NCBI GenBank assembly: GCA_002490635.1 | Contig: DKUJ01000025.1 | Coordinates: 2,818-33,694 of the forward strand | DNA length: 30,877 bases | Origin: Porphyromonadaceae bacterium UBA7207 | GTDB lineage: Bacteria; Bacteroidota; Bacteroidia; Bacteroidales; Muribaculaceae | Reading direction: 5' to 3' | Shown: piece after piece, positions 26,010 to 30,877 of the stretch | Layout of the letters: each line of letters begins with the position of its first letter | Numbering within the stretch: the first letter of the stretch is position 1 | Program-made: the position numbers and the translations under genes | The notes under the pieces: model-generated | The model's database searches: none | What the model was told of the DNA's origin: nothing | Seen by the model: only the letters and a program-made list of their open reading frames with translations

Positions 26010-26044
26010 GGCGGGGATTCCAGCCGGTGGCAGAAATCCCCGCC
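26010..26044 (-). terminator. Terminator of the small Rossmann-protein gene
   Basis: GGCGGGGATT (26010-26019) pairs with AATCCCCGCC (26035-26044), 10 bp. On the minus strand it is followed by UUUUCC. It lies 22 bases after the stop of the gene at 26067 and before the psd promoter. Confidence 0.75.
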
Positions 26045-26066
26045 CGGGGGAGAGATAGAGAATGAG

Positions 26067-26543
26067 CTAACGTTCGGAGTATGGCTCCTTGTGGAAAGTT
26101 GGTTCCTCTATTTCGCGGGCTGTACGCCCGGCGTAGTCGCCTTCGGTACTGATGAATACCCAGTCGATGTTGTCGAGGCGGCGCAATCCGGACAGGAAGT
26201 ATGCCTCGGACTCCTGCGCCCCCACCACAATCACACGTTCCACACCGGCCCGGCGCGCGGCGAGAACCGTATCGACGAAGTATTTAAGGGTCAATTCGTT
26301 GGTGTATTTGTCTTCGAGGTCGTCGTTATATGTGAGCACAGCCTCTGTATAACCCTGCAGCGAGGCTTCGGTTTTCCCGCGGTCGGCGGGGTTGAAGTGC
26401 GTTACAGTGAGACGGCTGTCGGCGAGCATCACCTTTTCGGGGAAGTCCACCATGGCATTCACGCCAAGCCCGCGGGCGAGGAGCGCGCCAAGGACATTAC
26501 CCATAACATGGCCGTTGGTTCCCAATAATGCGATTTCTTTCAT
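26067..26543 (-). CDS. Short Rossmann-fold protein, atypical SDR/NAD(P)-binding type
   Basis: The protein has 158 residues. It begins with a nucleotide-binding loop, KEIALLGTNGHVMGNVLGAL (Gly-x-x-Gly-x-x-x-Gly type). Then come a strand with VMLADSRLTVTHF, an acidic helix region, VERVIVVGAQESEAYF and a closing VFISTEGDYAGRTAREIEE. This is the order of an NAD(P)H-binding, atypical short-chain dehydrogenase, but it is shorter than the usual 200-300 residues and has no obvious Tyr-x-x-x-Lys active site. It may be a redox or regulatory sensor rather than an enzyme. It stands alone between two minus-strand operons and has its own terminator. The function is not assigned. Confidence 0.6.
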   Translation of the reverse strand: MKEIALLGTNGHVMGNVLGALLARGLGVNAMVDFPEKVMLADSRLTVTHFNPADRGKTEASLQGYTEAVLTYNDDLEDKYTNELTLKYFVDTVLAARRAGVERVIVVGAQESEAYFLSGLRRLDNIDWVFISTEGDYAGRTAREIEEPTFHKEPYSER

Positions 26544-26619
26544 TTCGGAGGTGATATTTATTCTTTATGAAGATAGAACGTTTGCCGGGCGCTTATGTTC
26601 ACTCGGGAGCACGAAAAGA

Positions 26620-26657
26620 AGCTGGAGCCTGCTGCGCTCCGGCAGCAGGCTCCAGCT
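26620..26657 (-). terminator. Terminator of the fumarate reductase operon
   Basis: AGCTGGAGCCTGCTGC (26620-26635) pairs perfectly with 26642-26657, 16 bp, with a 6-base loop. On the minus strand UCUUUUCGU follows. It lies 69 bases after the iron-sulfur subunit stop. Confidence 0.85.
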
Positions 26658-26726
26658 ATGGCTTGGTTTATTTTCCGGTTCGGATTGCAGTGGCAAGCAC
26701 CGCCATCCGGGCTGGCAGAGACCGTA

Positions 26727-27482
26727 TTATTCCGAGCACTTGGCCACGATGAACTCGCGGTTCAGGCGGGCGATGTTGCTCAGAGGAATGTTCTTGGGGC
26801 ATTCGGCGGCGCATGCACCGGTGTTGGTGCAGTTGCCGAAACCGAGCTCGTCCATTTTGCGCACCATAGCGCGGGCACGGCGGCGACGCTCAACCTGACC
26901 CTGGGGCAGGAGTGCGAACTGGCTCACCTTGGCCGACACGAAGAGCATGGCAGAACCGTTCTTGCAGGCAGCCACGCAGGCGCCGCAACCGATGCATGTG
27001 GCGGAGTCCATGGCCATATCGGCCACTTCCTTGCTGATGGGCAGGCTATTGGCATCCTGGGCGCCACCGCAGTTGAACGAAACATAACCGCCGGCCTGCT
27101 GGATTTTGTCGAAGGCGTTGCGGTCGACTGTGAGGTCGCGGATTACGGGGAACGCAGCCGAGCGCCAGGGCTCGATGGTGATCAGGTCGCCATCGTTGAA
27201 TTTGCGCATGTGAAGCTGGCAAGTGGTAATGCCCTGCACGGGGCCGTGGGGATGACCGTTGATGTACAGAGAGCACATGCCGCAGATACCTTCACGGCAG
27301 TCGTTGTCGAATACTACGGGTTCTTCGCCCTTTTCGACCAGTTGCTGGTTGAGCATGTCGAGCATTTCCAGGAAAGAGCTTCCGGTGGAAACGTTGTCGA
27401 GCGAATAGTTGACGAACTGTCCTTTCTCTTTAGGACCACGTTGACGCCAAATTTTCAGTTTTACGCTGATATTCTTTTCCAT
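26727..27482 (-). CDS. frdB/sdhB: Fumarate reductase / succinate dehydrogenase iron-sulfur subunit
   Basis: The protein has 251 residues. It carries electrons between the flavoprotein and the membrane cytochrome. The N-terminal [2Fe-2S] domain has CREGICGMCSLYINGHPHG and a later Cys in GITTCQLH. The C-terminal part has CIGCGACVAACKNGSAM and CTNTGACAAECPKNIPL for the [4Fe-4S] and [3Fe-4S] clusters. The open frame extends upstream to 27542, but MEKNISVKLKIW at 27482 matches the family start; the extra 20 residues would reach across the stop of the flavoprotein gene. It is the last gene of the operon. The direction of catalysis is not decided by sequence; in anaerobic Bacteroidales it is mainly fumarate reduction. 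Confidence 0.95.
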   Translation of the reverse strand: MEKNISVKLKIWRQRGPKEKGQFVNYSLDNVSTGSSFLEMLDMLNQQLVEKGEEPVVFDNDCREGICGMCSLYINGHPHGPVQGITTCQLHMRKFNDGDLITIEPWRSAAFPVIRDLTVDRNAFDKIQQAGGYVSFNCGGAQDANSLPISKEVADMAMDSATCIGCGACVAACKNGSAMLFVSAKVSQFALLPQGQVERRRRARAMVRKMDELGFGNCTNTGACAAECPKNIPLSNIARLNREFIVAKCSE

Positions 27483-27554
27483 TTTTGTTAGAGTTCTTTG
27501 GTAGGGGCAGACCATGGATGCAAATCCTTGGCCTGCCGCCACGTGGTGTTATTG

Positions 27555-29588
<2,034 letters not shown>

Positions 29589-29602
29589 ATCTCTGAGTGG
29601 GA

Positions 29603-30667
29603 TTAGATGTTGGTTTCGGATTGGGGTTCGGTGACTTCAAGAGCTTCCACCTCGGTCTCTTCCTGCTCGAGAGCGGGCTCCTGAGGCTGGCTGTATTCGT
29701 TGATCATGTTGATGATCTGGCCGGCAGTGCCCAACACTTGGTTGGACTGGGCGGCGGCAGTGGCGCTGATGGCAGCGAAGGGTGCGAACTTGGCTTTGTA
29801 GTATTCGCCCTTCTCGCTCATGAACTGGCGGATAGGAGCATCGCTGCGCATCATCTGCGAGAGCTGTCCGGCCTGGTTGTAGTCGGCGATGAATTCCTCG
29901 ATTACAGGAGTTGCGGCTTCGGCGATGGATTCGACGTACTGCTCCTGGAGCGCGGGATCATTGACAAAGAATTTGTTGTGGGCCTGAACAGTGAACAGGA
30001 TGGCCTGGGCGGCGAACAGCGCGATTACAATCGAAGTCCACCAGCAGGCGATTTTCTTGAGGCGTTCAATCCAGATGTTGCTGTTCCAGCCGATGGTGTG
30101 GAACATGCTCCAGAAACCGTGGTTCATGTGCAGCCAAAGGGCACCGAAGCCGATAAGGTACACAACAAGTGTCCACCACTGCGAGAAAGCAATCTGGAGA
30201 TAGAGAGTGCCGAAGTGGGGAGCGGCAGGCACACCTTCAACCATGGGGAAAGCGGAAAGTTCGTGTGTGGTGAGTTCGGCAAGCTGCATCTTTGCCCAGA
30301 ACTGGATAAGATGGATGGCGAGAAATGCCAGCACCACGATGCCGAGGACGAGCATGTTCTTGGAAGACCATTCCACCTGGGGAGGACGGCTGCTCACCGC
30401 ATAGCGGTCGGCGCCACGTGCACGGCGGTTCTGGATAGTGAGCCACAGGGCATAGATTATATGCATGATGAACAGGAACGCCAGACCGGCCGAAGCCACC
30501 AGAGCGTACCAGTTGGCACCCAGGAACTGGCAAATGACGTTGTACGCCGCAGGCCAGAGCAAGGCAACCGAATTCATCAGGCAGTGAAACGTAACGAATA
30601 GGACGAGGCAGATGCCGGTAATGGCCATCACGAACTTACGCCCTATAGATGAGCTTGTTAACCACAT
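29603..30667 (-). CDS. frdC/sdhC: Fumarate reductase / succinate dehydrogenase cytochrome b subunit, with C-terminal extension
   Basis: The protein has 354 residues. The first ~230 are the five-helix, di-haem cytochrome b of the Wolinella/Bacteroidetes type: MWLTSSSIGRKFVMAITGIC, LFVTFHCLMNSVAL, ANWYALVASAGLAFLFIMHI, NMLVLGIVVLAFLAIHLIQF and LHMNHGFWSMFHTIGW. His28, His69, His119 and His180 or His183 are plausible haem ligands. It transfers electrons with menaquinone. Residues from about 232 to 354 are an added hydrophilic, helical, Ala/Gln/Glu-rich tail ending in a strongly acidic stretch; family members are usually 220-240 residues (from memory). The ATG at 30667 was chosen over 30712 since it gives the conserved MWLT start. 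It is the first gene of the operon. Confidence 0.93.
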   Translation of the reverse strand: MWLTSSSIGRKFVMAITGICLVLFVTFHCLMNSVALLWPAAYNVICQFLGANWYALVASAGLAFLFIMHIIYALWLTIQNRRARGADRYAVSSRPPQVEWSSKNMLVLGIVVLAFLAIHLIQFWAKMQLAELTTHELSAFPMVEGVPAAPHFGTLYLQIAFSQWWTLVVYLIGFGALWLHMNHGFWSMFHTIGWNSNIWIERLKKIACWWTSIVIALFAAQAILFTVQAHNKFFVNDPALQEQYVESIAEAATPVIEEFIADYNQAGQLSQMMRSDAPIRQFMSEKGEYYKAKFAPFAAISATAAAQSNQVLGTAGQIINMINEYSQPQEPALEQEETEVEALEVTEPQSETNI

Positions 30668-30753
30668 AAGATGATGAAGTTTTATTGATGTATGAATTGT
30701 TTGTGATTTCACAGTTTGTCTCCCCTACCGCGGACAGCAAGGGCATTATGCGG

Positions 30754-30784
30754 CAAAATTAGCTAATATTGGCCGACTTCCAAA
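30754..30784 (-). promoter_or_regulatory. Promoter of the fumarate reductase operon
   Basis: The minus strand reads TTTG (complement of 30781-30784), a 19-base spacer, then TAATTTTG (complement of 30754-30761), a textbook Bacteroidetes -33/-7 pair. The leader to the ATG at 30667 would be about 80 bases. Confidence 0.8.
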
Positions 30785-30877
30785 GTGTAAACCAAAAAAA
30801 TGTATAGAAGTACAAACCAAATCCTCTCCCGGTCTGCGCGAACAACGGTATGAACAATCGAGTAGGTTGGGAAACGA

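Noticed and set aside
26567..26752. A 61-residue plus-strand frame preceded by GGAGGTGAT, a perfect Shine-Dalgarno-like sequence
   Set aside because: The frame runs through the fumarate reductase terminator and into the iron-sulfur gene, its peptide has no protein-like pattern, and Bacteroidales rarely use such sites. Probably chance.

Overview
The window looks like a chromosomal segment of a GC-rich member of the order Bacteroidales; a gut Muribaculaceae-type genome is my best guess. That is inference, since no 16S rRNA or database comparison is available. The evidence is the fused LpxC/FabZ gene, the cytochrome b / flavoprotein / iron-sulfur order of the fumarate reductase operon, DUF4834 and DUF5723 proteins, a secreted protein with a T9SS-like C-terminus, almost no Shine-Dalgarno signals, and several copies of the Bacteroidetes promoter -7 box (TAnnTTTG), two or three of them with a -33 TTTG/TTG at 19-20 bases. 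No tRNA, 16S/23S rRNA, CRISPR array, insertion sequence, phage gene or recognisable defence system was seen. Most of the window is core metabolism and envelope biogenesis.

Layout. (1) 1-3473, plus strand: the end of guaA, an aspartate kinase, an ABC-F ATPase and a Dabb-domain protein, closed by a 21-bp hairpin. (2) 3665-7810, minus strand: a DUF695 protein, the RNase P RNA, and the lipid A operon lpxD - lpxC/fabZ - lpxA. (3) 8070-15098, minus strand: a lipoprotein and DUF5723 barrel pair, an Lrp/AsnC regulator, and a 934-residue modular secreted protein. (4) 15099-15565: a gene-free stretch with a 44-bp imperfect inverted repeat around a second hairpin. (5) 15566-17610, minus strand: cdd - tyrS - DUF2007. 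(6) 17782-19455, plus strand: a phosphoethanolamine-transferase-like enzyme. (7) 19472-25896, minus strand: an apparently eight-gene operon, psd - pssA - DUF4834 - DUF2461 - UPF0324 transporter - polyprenol-phosphate glycosyltransferase - pyrC - GDPD-like protein. (8) 26067-26543: a small Rossmann-fold protein. (9) 26727-30667, minus strand: the fumarate reductase / succinate dehydrogenase operon, with a well-formed promoter and terminator.

Functional links. The lpx operon makes the lipid A core. The psd/pssA operon makes phosphatidylethanolamine, which is the usual donor for the convergent phosphoethanolamine-transferase-like enzyme. The GDPD-like protein at the operon's far end may act on glycerophosphodiesters. 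The most interesting observations are an ABC-F protein whose second ATP site is degenerate on both faces, a long C-terminal extension on the fumarate reductase cytochrome b, and the structured repeat at 15.33-15.56 kb. I saw no clear, wholly new multi-gene system.
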